Positions 26,332 through 35,602 of a stretch of DNA of 61,143 nucleotides are shown here, in pieces; the stretch's first letter is position 1, and every line of letters starts with the position of its first letter. Made by a program: the position numbers and the translations under genes. The notes beneath the pieces were generated by a model. That model did no database searches. It had not been told where the DNA came from and saw nothing but the letters and a program-made list of their open reading frames with translations. Source of the stretch: an uncultured Candidatus Saccharibacteria bacterium (GTDB lineage: Bacteria > Patescibacteriota > Saccharimonadia > Saccharimonadales > Saccharimonadaceae); assembly GCA_937898545.1 (NCBI GenBank), contig CALEJV010000008.1, forward strand, positions 1 to 61,143, written 5' to 3'.

Positions 26332-27426
26332 ATGAAGATTCTTGGGATTGAGAGCAGCTGCGACGAGACGGCGGCTGCAGTGGTGGCTGATGGGCGACGT
26401 CTGCTGAGTAGTGTCGTGCACTCGCAGATAGATATTCATGCCCAGTATGGCGGCGTGGTACCAGAGGTAGCGGCGCGGAGCCATATTGAGATGATTACCC
26501 CAGTGATTGACCGTGCATTGGCCGAGGCGGCATGCAGCTGGGATGAGATTGATGGCATTGCTGTGACGTATGCGCCTGGGCTGGTAGGGTCACTATTGGT
26601 GGGGACGCTGGCAGCGAGGACGCTGGCACTTGTGCACAAGAAGCCGCTCTACGCAATTCATCATGTGGAGGCGCATGTCTATGCTAACTTTGTGGTGGAG
26701 GACGGCCGGCCAAAGCCCGAGCCAGCCCTAGCGTTACCTGCTGCGCAGCCAAGCTTCCCTATGCTGGCACTCATCGTCTCTGGTGGGCATAGTCAGTTGG
26801 TGCTGTTTCGGGCGCATGGTGACTATACACTACTTGGCCAAACACAGGATGATGCTGTGGGCGAAGCCTTCGACAAGGTAGCGAAGATCATTGGTTTGCC
26901 CTATCCTGGCGGCCCGGCCATTGCTGCTGCCGCCACGCACGGTGACCCGCAGCGCTACGCCTTACCTAAGGCGCGGATGCAGGGCCAGTACGATTTCTCC
27001 TTCTCGGGCCTTAAAACGGCCGTGCTGCGCCGAATGCAGACCGAAGTAGGCAAAGATACCTCTTTTCCTTCGCACGAGCTTCCAGCGCTTGTTACGCCGC
27101 AGCAGCGCTATGATATGGCGGCGAGCTTCCAGCGTGTGGCGGTAGAGACGTTAGTCGATAAGACGGTGCTGGCGTATGAACACTATGCGCCACGCTCCGT
27201 CGTGATTGCTGGTGGCGTGGCGGCCAACCAAGAACTCCGCCGCCAGCTGCGCATTGCCCTGCCCTGCTCTATTAGCTACGCACCAATGGCCTTTTGCACA
27301 GACAATGCAGTGATGATCGCCGCTCTCGGCTACTACTACGCCCAGGCTGGCCACACAGTTGACCCATACCTGCTCGAAGTGCAACCGAGTTTGTCGATGC
27401 GCGAAGCAGTGTGGGCTGATAATTAG
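26332..27426 (+). CDS. tsaD: tRNA N6-adenosine threonylcarbamoyltransferase TsaD
   Basis: 364 residues. TsaD transfers threonylcarbamoyl to A37 of ANN-reading tRNAs as part of the essential t6A pathway. Family landmarks: MKILGIESSCDETAAAVV at the start, the metal-binding HHVEAH, the GGHSQLV motif, PYPGGPAIAAAA, SFSGLKTAVLR, and AGGVAANQELR near the end. The start at 26332 is preferred over the upstream in-frame codon at 26275 because the protein family begins MKILGIE and a -10 box lies just before it. The stop overlaps the convergent gene by four bases. Confidence 0.96.
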   Translation: MKILGIESSCDETAAAVVADGRRLLSSVVHSQIDIHAQYGGVVPEVAARSHIEMITPVIDRALAEAACSWDEIDGIAVTYAPGLVGSLLVGTLAARTLALVHKKPLYAIHHVEAHVYANFVVEDGRPKPEPALALPAAQPSFPMLALIVSGGHSQLVLFRAHGDYTLLGQTQDDAVGEAFDKVAKIIGLPYPGGPAIAAAATHGDPQRYALPKARMQGQYDFSFSGLKTAVLRRMQTEVGKDTSFPSHELPALVTPQQRYDMAASFQRVAVETLVDKTVLAYEHYAPRSVVIAGGVAANQELRRQLRIALPCSISYAPMAFCTDNAVMIAALGYYYAQAGHTVDPYLLEVQPSLSMREAVWADN

Positions 27427-27914
27427 CCTTCTTTTGCGCGAATCTGCCTGGCCAGCGCTGCAGCAGCTACAACAGTTTCATCGAGTGTGTGATAGATCGG
27501 GAGCTTTGGCCGCTCGAGGTGTGCTTGTGTTTCGATATCAAATGGTCGGTCGAAGCTTTTGTCAATGCCAAGCACAATGGGCGAGCCGCGTCCGAGTTCC
27601 TTACCAAGCTCTAGTGGTGTAATGATGCCTGATCCCTTGACAAAGTAAAACATTACCACGCGTGCGAGCTGTAGATTCCGGTGTTCCCATGTGATCTGCT
27701 CCTTCGCAATATCACCAACGCGCGGTATTCCTTCCGGGCGTCGTGGGTTGGCAATAATGAGCTCTTCGTCACATGCTTCTGTTTGCTCAATATTTTTTAA
27801 TAATTTTTCTGCTTGGTTTTGCCAATCTTCTGCCCCAGAAATAGGGCCTGCAATGAAGATGTCTGGTCTTAATTCTTGCATAGATAACGCTGATATTGGG
27901 CGTTTGACGAGCAT
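27423..27914 (-). CDS. Nucleoside 2-deoxyribosyltransferase-like protein
   Basis: 163 residues. The motifs IFIAGPISGAEDWQNQA, IANPRRP and ITWEHRNLQLARVVMFYF match the nucleoside 2-deoxyribosyltransferase-like family (PF15891), which splits or exchanges the N-glycosidic bond of nucleosides. The Glu in TWEH is a candidate catalytic nucleophile and PLELGK continues the family pattern. It is probably a small salvage or nucleotide-hygiene enzyme. The gene converges with tsaD and has its own near-leaderless promoter (GATACT at 27923-27928, eight bases before the ATG). Confidence 0.8.
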   Translation of the reverse strand: MLVKRPISALSMQELRPDIFIAGPISGAEDWQNQAEKLLKNIEQTEACDEELIIANPRRPEGIPRVGDIAKEQITWEHRNLQLARVVMFYFVKGSGIITPLELGKELGRGSPIVLGIDKSFDRPFDIETQAHLERPKLPIYHTLDETVVAAAALARQIRAKEG

Positions 27915-28069
27915 GGCAAAATAGTATCATGGACTATTGCAAAGATCAAATATCACAGACACGAAAAATAAGCTGAAGATCTGCAAGTCGCGGATTTTTC
28001 ATCTCACCGTAAGGTGGTTCTATCCACCACGGTGCCTAATAGTGTAGATATTGTTACGAAGGCAGTGCT

Positions 28070-29326
28070 CTACCGCGCTATAATCTTTCGCATCGCACGG
28101 ACACAGCGAATCACCTGGTGTATGAATGGCCGAGCGATATACTCATAGCAACCAGCGCGTTCCTCCAGCTGGCCGCCAAAGCCTTTCTTAAAGTGATACA
28201 CTCCCTCTTGCTCGGGGAAGCCGTTGAAGTTTCCGCTTGTGCCGTAGAAGTTATAGCGCTGAGCGCCAAGGCTGATGGCACGGCGCATTGCTGCGTATTG
28301 CAGGGCGTATGAGCCGGAGAACTTGGCATGTTGATCGTCCGACCCACTGAGAAAATACACCACCTCGTTATCACTCGTGTGCATGAATATGGCGGCGGCC
28401 AGCGGCAGGACGTCGCCGCTAGCTGCCTGGCGCAACGTTTCGTAATCTGCCAGGCGTTTGGATACCGCAGTAAGCTGATTGTCGAGCTCCTTTACCTGTC
28501 CTTGCTTGTCTGGCTCGGTCGCTAGCGCATCGCGCTTGGCTTGCAGTGCATCCTGCTGGCCGCTGAGACGGGCTTGGTAGCCAACAAGGTCGAGCTCGGC
28601 AATCAGGAACCACGCCTGCTTGCGGTGAAAGGCGCGGAACAATTGCTGATAAAATTCCTCGCTGCGTCCTGAGAAGCCACGCCGCGTGCCAGTATCGATT
28701 AGCAGCTTCGCAAACGGGGCGAGATCGTCCACTGCAGTAATTTCGCGTACCGCCACACCATACTTAGTGGCTGCCTTGACGCAGCTGCGTGTCTTGGCGT
28801 CGAAGCTCTTGAGTAGTGCTGTATCGTCGTGGTAGGGCGAGAGATCTTTGGCAAAGAACCAGCGCACATAGCGCGCGTTGCGGTCGGTCTGCTGCGGGGG
28901 GATGGCGCGGAAACCTGTCTTTTCCAGTTGTTGCAATGCCTTGGCTGTGCCTGTTACTTCGAGAAGCTGAGTAGGGTCATTTCCCTGCCGTAGGATGAGT
29001 GGCGGCTGCAGGCGGAGCAGAATACCTTTATGTGCTTTGACATATTTCTTAAGTTCTGTCAATAGTGTGCTGAGCACGGCTGGGTTGTGATAATCCACGA
29101 GCGGCCCTTGCAAACATTCAAACTCGCTATAACTTAAGGTGCGCCACTCATACAACACGGCGGTAGCCACCAAGCGCCCGCCCTCAGCAAATAGCCCCAA
29201 ATAATGTGGCTGCCAGCCCAGCTGTGCCACCCGCTTGGCATTGGCGGCCGACTGGACGAAGCTCCCTAGCGGATGCTGCGCCACAAATTGCTCGAGTGTG
29301 GATGGATCGATAGGCTTGAGCTGCAT
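28070..29326 (-). CDS. FemAB-type peptidoglycan bridge ligase, copy 1
   Basis: 418 residues, a FemX/FemA/FemB-like aminoacyltransferase. These use aminoacyl-tRNA to extend the stem peptide of lipid II. Two GNAT-like domains are visible: LEQFVAQHPLGSFVQSAANAKRV at the start and YALQYAAMRRAISLGAQRYNFYGTSGNFN near the end. Residues about 250-300 contain a coiled-coil arm (DALQAKRDALATEPDKQ), typical of Fem proteins and thought to contact tRNA. A TATACT box 12 bases before the ATG gives a short leader. A related gene lies divergently 210 bases away. Confidence 0.9.
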   Translation of the reverse strand: MQLKPIDPSTLEQFVAQHPLGSFVQSAANAKRVAQLGWQPHYLGLFAEGGRLVATAVLYEWRTLSYSEFECLQGPLVDYHNPAVLSTLLTELKKYVKAHKGILLRLQPPLILRQGNDPTQLLEVTGTAKALQQLEKTGFRAIPPQQTDRNARYVRWFFAKDLSPYHDDTALLKSFDAKTRSCVKAATKYGVAVREITAVDDLAPFAKLLIDTGTRRGFSGRSEEFYQQLFRAFHRKQAWFLIAELDLVGYQARLSGQQDALQAKRDALATEPDKQGQVKELDNQLTAVSKRLADYETLRQAASGDVLPLAAAIFMHTSDNEVVYFLSGSDDQHAKFSGSYALQYAAMRRAISLGAQRYNFYGTSGNFNGFPEQEGVYHFKKGFGGQLEERAGCYEYIARPFIHQVIRCVRAMRKIIAR

Positions 29327-29524
29327 AATGATAGCGATAGTATAGCATTTTTGAGTAGTGAGAGGAAGAGATGTCTAATAGCAAGGTATATCAGCCTTAG
29401 ACTTTTCATAACGCGCGTACCTCTGGGCTAGATCAACACTATTTTATACGAATATTCACCATCTCGTCGTGGTACGCATGGAATTTTTGCAACAATCATC
29501 AGTGAAAATCCGCCACAAAGTTGC

Positions 29525-29530
29525 TATACT
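29525..29530 (+). promoter_or_regulatory. -10 box, leaderless promoter of second fem gene
   Basis: TATACT with six bases to the ATG at 29537. Confidence 0.65.
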
Positions 29531-29536
29531 AATGTT

Positions 29537-30490
29537 ATGAAACATTTTTTACAGACTGAGGCATGGGAGGCCTTTCAACAAGCGCAGCAGCGCCACACGG
29601 TGCGGCGGGCAGACAAAGGGTGGCAGTATTATGGCATTATCGAGCATGGTCGACTCAACCATCGGTTGTATGTGCCCTATGGGCCCGAAGCAGATAATGA
29701 TGCCGCTCAGGAAGCGGCGCTCAAGGATATCATTGCCACAGGGCGGCAATATGGTGCAGACTTCGTGCGGGTCGACCCCCGGACGACGCGGCTCGAGCAA
29801 TTGCAAAATCTTGGCTTTCGCAAAGCGAAGAGCCTCCAGCCCGATCGAACAATTATTAATGATGTAACGATGGATCACGATGCCATTCTGGCTAATGCCA
29901 AGCAGGCGGTGCGCTACACCTGGCGCAAGAATCAGAAGGCAGGGGTGCGCTTCCATACCAGTTATGAGCCAGCAGATATCGAGATTTTTCTTGATATGAT
30001 CCACGACGTCGCCAAGCGTACTGGCATGCAGCCTCATAGTGATGCCTACTTTCGCCAAATGGCAGAAGTGCTTTTCCCACGTAAGGCAGCTGGCCTGATG
30101 TATGCCACGCTAGAGGACAAGCCAGTTGCTAGCCTGATATTCTTTAGTGACGGCACGACGATGGCCTATGCCCACGCTGCGTCCTACACCGCCCAGCGCA
30201 ACCTCAGCCCAGCCACAGCACTGGTGGTGTCTGCCCTCTTCTATGCGCACGATACCGGGCACAAATTCTTTGACTTTTACGGCATTGCGCCAGACGATGT
30301 GCCGAAGGATCACCCCTGGGCGGGCTTCACGCACTTTAAGAAGTCGTTTGGGGGTACGCCGGTGGATTATATCGGCACCTGGGAAAAACCTCTCCATCCA
30401 CTGCGCTACCGGCTGTATCACCTCTACCAAGCGCTGTATCAGCACGTGCGTAGCCTGCGCCAGGCGTCGTATCGCCGCTCGCATAAGTAG
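29537..30490 (+). CDS. FemAB-type peptidoglycan bridge ligase, copy 2
   Basis: 317 residues, shorter than copy 1 and without the coiled-coil arm. Family features: MKHFLQTEAWEAFQQAQQ at the start, VRVDPRTTRLEQLQNLGFRKAKSLQPDRT, and a second GNAT half with LSPATALVVSALFYAHDTGHKFFDFYGIAPDD, ending in a GFTHFKKSFGG motif typical of Fem proteins. The missing arm suggests a different acceptor or aminoacyl-tRNA preference. The two divergent copies imply a peptidoglycan with an interpeptide bridge or modified stem. Confidence 0.9.
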   Translation: MKHFLQTEAWEAFQQAQQRHTVRRADKGWQYYGIIEHGRLNHRLYVPYGPEADNDAAQEAALKDIIATGRQYGADFVRVDPRTTRLEQLQNLGFRKAKSLQPDRTIINDVTMDHDAILANAKQAVRYTWRKNQKAGVRFHTSYEPADIEIFLDMIHDVAKRTGMQPHSDAYFRQMAEVLFPRKAAGLMYATLEDKPVASLIFFSDGTTMAYAHAASYTAQRNLSPATALVVSALFYAHDTGHKFFDFYGIAPDDVPKDHPWAGFTHFKKSFGGTPVDYIGTWEKPLHPLRYRLYHLYQALYQHVRSLRQASYRRSHK

Positions 30491-30513
30491 TAGCTGGTGG
30501 GGTCACTCAGAGA

Positions 30514-30540
30514 AAGGCGCTCTAGCTGGGCGTCTTTTTT
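30514..30540 (+). terminator. Rho-independent terminator after the second fem gene
   Basis: AAGGCGC pairs with GCGTCTT (one G-U) around a nine-base loop; a T run follows. Confidence 0.7.
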
Positions 30541-31226
30541 ATTCCTTCTGCCCTACTCTCTACTGATGTGACTTTAGACGGAAAACAATATGAGATCCAT
30601 ATGCTGATGTAAGGCCATAGAGCTTGATGAAATTGCGCATTATTCACGTGAAATAGAGATATGTACAGGTGAAAATTGGGCTATCACTTCCCTGTTGCAA
30701 TTTAATTTTAGTTGTCACTATGATAAACACAATTTATCTTCATCTCTTATTTATTATTCATACTTCCCTTTTGCATTGGATGAAGCGCGTTGATGAATGT
30801 AGCATGATGGTATGTGGGCAGACATTGCAATGCAGAGACTTCTGCTGCTTTTCTGGTAGTCTGCCCATTCCCCATGCTCTACTGGATGAGATAGTAAAAT
30901 CGTAATTGCTTTAGTCGCAGGCCGTCACACATCACACCTTCCACGTGAAAAACTACACAGTGGGAAATTATCAGAACAAACGACTACTTGATAGTGACTA
31001 ATCTGCAAAGCGAGAAACAAATCATATGATTTTAATAAGCTGCGTCTTAGCCTTATCACTAACCCCTGTCACCTCTGCCATTGAACCATCAAACGTGCTA
31101 TACTAGGTAGCTGAAGTTGCACCAAAAAATCGGCCAGGCAGATGCTGCACACAGATTTTCACGTGAAGTATCGACCGCGCCGTTTTCGTGTGAAAAGTAT
31201 CAATAATCTGTAAGGAAGCCACCGCC
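30541..31226. other. Long AT-rich intergenic region with repeated TTCACGTGAA palindromes
   Basis: No credible gene. Palindromic TTCACGTGAA occurs at 30643-30652 and 31158-31167, with near matches at 30939-30950 (TTCCACGTGAAA) and 31183-31196 (TTTTCGTGTGAAAA). The last two sites lie just upstream of valS. They could be operator sites or part of a regulatory leader. A classical T-box was looked for and not found. Confidence 0.5.
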
Positions 31227-33776
31227 ATGAAACTTGCCAAGACCTACAACCCTAACGAATACGAGCCAAATATTTACGCCATGTGGGAGAGCGCTGGCGT
31301 GTTTCGACCAAGAGGGGAGGGCACACCCTACAGCATCGTGATGCCGCCGCCCAATGCCAATGGCAACCTGCACGTTGGGCATGCGCTGGGCTCGGCCTTG
31401 CAAGATATCTTAGTGCGCTACCACCGGATGAAAGGTGACGACGCGGTGTTTATCCCTGGGGCAGACCATGCTGGCTTTGAGACGTGGGTGGTGTACGAGC
31501 GCGAGCTAGAGAAGCAGGGCAAGACGCGCTTCGATTACTCTCGTGATGAGCTGTATGCACAGGTGTGGGACTTTGTCGACCAAAAGCGGGGTGATATGGA
31601 GCTCCAGCTGCGCGCCCTTGGCGTTGGGGCCGACTGGGAAGATATGGTCTTTACGCTTGACCCTAAGGTGGTGGAAACGGTTTATGGTACCTTCAACAAG
31701 CTGTGGCAGGATGGGCTGATCTACCGCGGTGAGCGGATCGTCAACTACTGTACAAAGCACCAGACCAGCTTTGCCGACATAGAGGTAGTGCACAAGACGG
31801 AGAAGTCCAAGCTGTGGCGCATTGCCTATCCGCTACTCGATCATATTGGTGAGATTATCGTCGCTACCACGCGGCCCGAGACGCTGCTGGGCGATACCGC
31901 CATTGCTGTCAACCCGGCAGATGAGCGCTACAAGAAGCTGATCGGCACCAAGGCGCTGCTCCCACTGGTGGGGCGCGAGATCCCGATTATTGCTGATGAA
32001 TATGTCGATGCGTCGTATGGCACCGGTGCGGTCAAGATCACGCCAGCCCACGACCCAAATGACTTCGAGATGGGGCAGCGGCATGGGCTGCCGGTGGAGC
32101 AGGTGATTGGCTTCGATGGGCGAATGACCAACGTGCCCGCACCATTTGATGGTCTCACCACGACGGAAGCACGCCAGCGGGTGCTAGAGGCGCTGGAGCG
32201 CGAAGAGCTGCGCCGTGGCGAGGAGGAGCTGGAGCACTCGGTGGGGCATTGCTACAAGTGCGATACCGTCATTGAGCCGATGGTTAAGGAGCAGTGGTTT
32301 ATCTCAATGCGGCCCTTGGCGGATGCAGCGATTGCTGCTATTGAGCGCGGTGATGTGACCTTCACCCCCGCCAACAAAGGCGAGGTGGTTATCAAATACC
32401 TGCGCGAGATCAAAGACTGGAATGTCAGCCGGCAGATACCGTGGGGGATACCCATCCCAGCCTTCCAGAGCACGACTGATCCAAGCGACTGGATCTTCAA
32501 CACAAATGTCAACGAAAAAGAAATAGTTGTAAATGGCACAACATATCGTCGGGAAGAAGATACACTCGATACCTGGTTTAGCAGTGGGCAGTGGCCATTC
32601 ATCACCACCGACTATTTGCAAGATGGGCCGCTGGCAAAATTCTACCCCAACGCGGTGATGGAGACGGCGGGAGATATCCTCTTCTTCTGGGTGGCGCGGA
32701 TGATGATGCTTGGCCTGTACTGCACGGGGCAGGTGCCATTCCGCCATGTGTATCTGCACGGACTGGTGCTGGATGAGCATGGGCAGAAGATGAGTAAGAG
32801 CAAGGGTAATGTGATTAACCCGATGGAGGCGATTAGCCAGTATGGCTCAGACGCACTGCGCATGGGGATTATCGCCAGCCGCTCAGCCGCTCAGCCGCAA
32901 GCCTTTAATACCGGCAAGGTGGTGGCAGCGCGCAATTTCTGCAATAAACTGTGGAACATCGCTCGCTTCATTGAGGCACAAGTGGGGGACACGCAGCCGG
33001 TGCATGTACCAGTGCCGCAATCGATGGCTGATCATTGGATTATCCGACAGCTGAGCAAGGCAGGGGAGACGATGGAGCAGCAGCTGGCGCAGTATCGCTT
33101 TGCTGAGGCGGCAGAGACGCTGTACCACACGGTGTGGGATGATGTGGCTGATTGGTATATTGAGGCAGCCAAGGTGGAGCAGCACGCTGATATGCTGGTG
33201 TGGGTGCTCGATACGTGTTTGCGCTTGGCCCACCCATTTGCGCCATTTGTGACGGAGACGATTTGGCAAAGCCTGAGCTGGCACAATGACCTCCTAGCGG
33301 CAGCACGATATCCGCAGGCTGAGAAATACAACGAGTTGCAGGCGGCTGAATTTGGCCGGCTCAAGCGGCTCGTGACTGAAGCCCGCTATGTAATGAGTGA
33401 GTTGCCTGGCAATGAACGCCATACGATGCTCTATATGGATGACGCGCTTGTGGCGGATAATGCTGAGCTGGTGCGGCGCTTGGCTGGCCTAGCAGCGGTG
33501 GAACATACTGATGTAGCACGTGGGCTGCGCTTGGCTGCTAGCGGCCGCGACGCCTGGCTTGATGTGAGTGACGAGACGCTCTATGAGCACCAGACGAACC
33601 TTGAGAAGCGCTTAGTTGCAGCACGCAATGACGCCGCCAAGCTGGAGGCACGCCTAGCAAACGAACGTTACACCAGTCAAGCACCCGCTCATTTGGTGGA
33701 AGAATCACGCCAGCAGCTGGCAAGCAAGCAGGCGTTGATCGAGCGGCTGGTGAAGGAATTGCAGGTGATCGAATAG
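31227..33776 (+). CDS. valS: Valine-tRNA ligase
   Basis: 849 residues, a class I synthetase that charges tRNA-Val. The HIGH-type motif reads NANGNLHVGHALG near residue 45; the editing domain includes TTRPETLLGDTAIAVNP and ITPAHDPNDFEMGQRHGLP; the KMSKS loop reads GQKMSKSKGNVINP. A C-terminal anticodon domain and a short coiled coil (YEHQTNLEKRLVAARNDAAKLEARL) are present. AAGGA lies 12 bases before the ATG. The upstream region carries unusual palindromes and the gene ends with a strong terminator, so it is a single transcription unit. Confidence 0.97.
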   Translation: MKLAKTYNPNEYEPNIYAMWESAGVFRPRGEGTPYSIVMPPPNANGNLHVGHALGSALQDILVRYHRMKGDDAVFIPGADHAGFETWVVYERELEKQGKTRFDYSRDELYAQVWDFVDQKRGDMELQLRALGVGADWEDMVFTLDPKVVETVYGTFNKLWQDGLIYRGERIVNYCTKHQTSFADIEVVHKTEKSKLWRIAYPLLDHIGEIIVATTRPETLLGDTAIAVNPADERYKKLIGTKALLPLVGREIPIIADEYVDASYGTGAVKITPAHDPNDFEMGQRHGLPVEQVIGFDGRMTNVPAPFDGLTTTEARQRVLEALEREELRRGEEELEHSVGHCYKCDTVIEPMVKEQWFISMRPLADAAIAAIERGDVTFTPANKGEVVIKYLREIKDWNVSRQIPWGIPIPAFQSTTDPSDWIFNTNVNEKEIVVNGTTYRREEDTLDTWFSSGQWPFITTDYLQDGPLAKFYPNAVMETAGDILFFWVARMMMLGLYCTGQVPFRHVYLHGLVLDEHGQKMSKSKGNVINPMEAISQYGSDALRMGIIASRSAAQPQAFNTGKVVAARNFCNKLWNIARFIEAQVGDTQPVHVPVPQSMADHWIIRQLSKAGETMEQQLAQYRFAEAAETLYHTVWDDVADWYIEAAKVEQHADMLVWVLDTCLRLAHPFAPFVTETIWQSLSWHNDLLAAARYPQAEKYNELQAAEFGRLKRLVTEARYVMSELPGNERHTMLYMDDALVADNAELVRRLAGLAAVEHTDVARGLRLAASGRDAWLDVSDETLYEHQTNLEKRLVAARNDAAKLEARLANERYTSQAPAHLVEESRQQLASKQALIERLVKELQVIE

Positions 33777-33813
33777 CAGTACTGCAAATTAAATAACTTG
33801 TGCTAATAGAGGA

Positions 33814-33845
33814 GGCTACCATTGATGTGAGATGGTAGCCTTTTT
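33814..33845 (+). terminator. Rho-independent terminator of valS
   Basis: GGCTACCAT and ATGGTAGCC form a perfect nine-base-pair stem, followed by TTTTT. Confidence 0.95.
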
Positions 33846-34250
33846 GATGAGTAGGGATAATGAAGTGTGTTGATTTAACCTCCTGCGCTTTAAATGATAA
33901 ACAGGGTACTTAGTAGAGAAAGGAAGTGCGAACACAGATAAAGGGATTATTGTGATGACGAGCTATATTAACCTGAAGCTGAAAAATCTCATCGCATCAC
34001 GCTTTCTATTCGTACCATTCTTTTTCTGAGGCTTATTTACGAGCGTTCATTACATGGATTTATATAAAGCATACATATGCTGTGACAAACAGCTTTCATA
34101 CCTCATTTAAATGAGATGATAGGGAAGAGAGTTAATGAAGAAAAGAAGGGTATTCCTATATCCACACGAAACATACTTGACAAAAAAGAAACATCCTGCT
34201 ACCATGAATATGAACAAAAATAGAACTAACGATAGTCACCAATACACACA
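33846..34250. other. Intergenic region without a recognised gene
   Basis: AT-rich. It holds the upstream region of the next small gene. No RNA family or long reading frame was recognised. Confidence 0.6.
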
Positions 34251-34625
34251 ATGAAACACAAACATCACACTACCTCATACAAAACTGTCCTCGCGCAGGC
34301 GGCCGTGGCGGTCTTTAGCCTAGCGACTGCGCTGGGAGTGTTCTTGCACGATGGGCAATTTGATAAGATGACCACTGCGCTCCTTACGCTTGAGCCTGCT
34401 GCGCTGCATGGCCGTGGGGCACAGGGCTCGGCGGAGCCTGATAAGCTAACGGCCGACCCGCACGTGCATCCGCATCATACGTCGCTTGGGCGCAAGACGG
34501 CACACCAAGGGCAGCATCACACGCCGAGTGTGCCACCGCGCGATGATGAATATAGATATCTGGCACATAAGCAGCGGGGGACGCGCCATGCCTTTGATAA
34601 TCAGTTTTTGCCAATTGTTGGTTAA
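34251..34625 (+). CDS. Small secreted or anchored His-rich protein
   Basis: 124 residues. An N-terminal hydrophobic helix (about 13-31, VLAQAAVAVFSLATALGVFL) looks like a signal anchor. The rest is hydrophilic and unusually rich in His (for example DPHVHPHHTSLG), ending in LPIVG. The His clusters could bind metal, but this is speculation. No family recognised. It converges with rlmH with no gap, and the long 5-prime region carries no clear ribosome site, so its expression is less certain than for its neighbours. Confidence 0.55.
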   Translation: MKHKHHTTSYKTVLAQAAVAVFSLATALGVFLHDGQFDKMTTALLTLEPAALHGRGAQGSAEPDKLTADPHVHPHHTSLGRKTAHQGQHHTPSVPPRDDEYRYLAHKQRGTRHAFDNQFLPIVG

Positions 34626-35081
34626 CTATTGATGGTGATACGGATGACCAGCGGCAATCTGCTGCGCCCGGTAGAGTTGCTCGGCTAAGATGAGCCGCAC
34701 CAGCTGATGTGGAAACACCAGGCGAGACAGCGACCACACCAGGTTAGCGCGCTCCATCACTGCCTCTGTCACACCGTATGCGCCACCAATGATAAGCACG
34801 AGTGATTTGCCTTGCGCCATTGGCTGATGCAGGCTGCGCGAGAGGGCGGGCGAGTCGAGCATTGTGCCACGCTCGTCCAGTAGTACAACATATGCGTGGG
34901 GCGAAAGTGCTCGAAGAATCTGCTGCGACTCCTCACGGCGTGCCGCATCGCCGCTATGCTGGCTGGCTGGAAGGATCTTCCACTGCAACTGCCAAGCACG
35001 GGTCATACGCTGCTCGTAGCGTGCTATGCCATCAGCTAGCCAGGGCTCGTGCCGCTTGCCAACGGCGATGATGGTGATCAT
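34626..35081 (-). CDS. rlmH: 23S rRNA (pseudouridine1915-N3)-methyltransferase RlmH
   Basis: 151 residues, a SPOUT-class methyltransferase that modifies helix 69 of 23S rRNA. Typical landmarks: MITIIAVGKRHEPWLADGIARYEQR at the start, LDERG in the middle, the knot motif LIIGGAYG, then SRLVFPHQLVRLILAEQLYRA and a C-terminal HPYHHQ, all characteristic of RlmH. The start overlaps the stop of the HIT gene by four bases (ATGA), so the two form an operon. Confidence 0.96.
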   Translation of the reverse strand: MITIIAVGKRHEPWLADGIARYEQRMTRAWQLQWKILPASQHSGDAARREESQQILRALSPHAYVVLLDERGTMLDSPALSRSLHQPMAQGKSLVLIIGGAYGVTEAVMERANLVWSLSRLVFPHQLVRLILAEQLYRAQQIAAGHPYHHQ

Positions 35082-35503
35082 GCGTTGGCGTCTTCATTAC
35101 TGTTAGATACTGCTGTAGCAAGACGCTGGGCGGTGGTAGATAGGTGAGTATCGCTAGTGTCGGTTGGATAGCCATGATGGAGCTGTAGCACCTCGCGGTC
35201 ATATAGTGGCACGAGATGAATGTGAGCGTGCGGCACATCGAAGCCCTCTACCACAACGCCGACCCGCTTAGGCTGGAGCGTCACCTCTATTGCGTGGGCA
35301 ATCTGCTGTGCCACCGTCCAGAGATGTTGATATACTTCAGTTGGGAGCGCCCACAGCGAGTCAATCTGCTGCTTCGGCACGACCAGCACGTGGCCATCAC
35401 TCAGTGGGTTGATATCGAGGAAGGCTATCGTGTGCTCGTCTTCATACACCGTATGGCTTGGTATTTCACCTTTGATAATCTTGGTAAAAATAGAATCCTG
35501 CAT
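35078..35503 (-). CDS. HIT-family nucleotide hydrolase
   Basis: 141 residues from the ATG at 35503. The histidine-triad motif reads HAHIHLVPLY near residues 97-106. The N-terminus (IFTKIIKGEIPSHTVYEDE) and HVLVVPKQQIDSL match the Hint branch, whose members hydrolyse adenosine 5-prime-phosphoramidates. The longer frame upstream of 35503 runs over tRNA-Ser(CGA) and is not coding. The -10 box lies six bases before the ATG, and rlmH follows with a four-base overlap. Confidence 0.93.
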   Translation of the reverse strand: MQDSIFTKIIKGEIPSHTVYEDEHTIAFLDINPLSDGHVLVVPKQQIDSLWALPTEVYQHLWTVAQQIAHAIEVTLQPKRVGVVVEGFDVPHAHIHLVPLYDREVLQLHHGYPTDTSDTHLSTTAQRLATAVSNSNEDANA

Positions 35504-35509
35504 GGCTCT

Positions 35510-35515
35510 AGTATA
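35510..35515 (-). promoter_or_regulatory. -10 box, leaderless promoter of HIT-rlmH
   Basis: TATACT on the minus strand, six bases from the ATG at 35503. Confidence 0.65.
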
Positions 35516-35581
35516 CGCGAAGGTGGGGCAAGAGCTCAAGGATATCCGCTGCGCGATATTTCCGTTCGGCGTCACATCTGT

Positions 35582-35587
35582 TATAAT
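35582..35587 (+). promoter_or_regulatory. -10 box of tRNA-Ser(CGA)
   Basis: TATAAT 15 bases before the tRNA 5-prime end; divergent from the HIT promoter. Confidence 0.6.
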
Positions 35588-35602
35588 GAGAGCAGACCAC
35601 GT

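Noticed and set aside
28000..28045. Hairpin between the deoxyribosyltransferase-like gene and fem copy 1 as a terminator
   Set aside because: The stem (CCGTAAGGTGG with CCACCACGG) is imperfect and lacks a T tract on either side.
30669..30905. 78-codon plus-strand frame with Cys and hydrophobic residues
   Set aside because: No ribosome site, no family resemblance, odd composition, and it lies in an AT-rich intergenic region.
30900..31226. T-box riboswitch upstream of valS
   Set aside because: No T-box sequence or terminator/antiterminator pair was found; only the palindromes are present.
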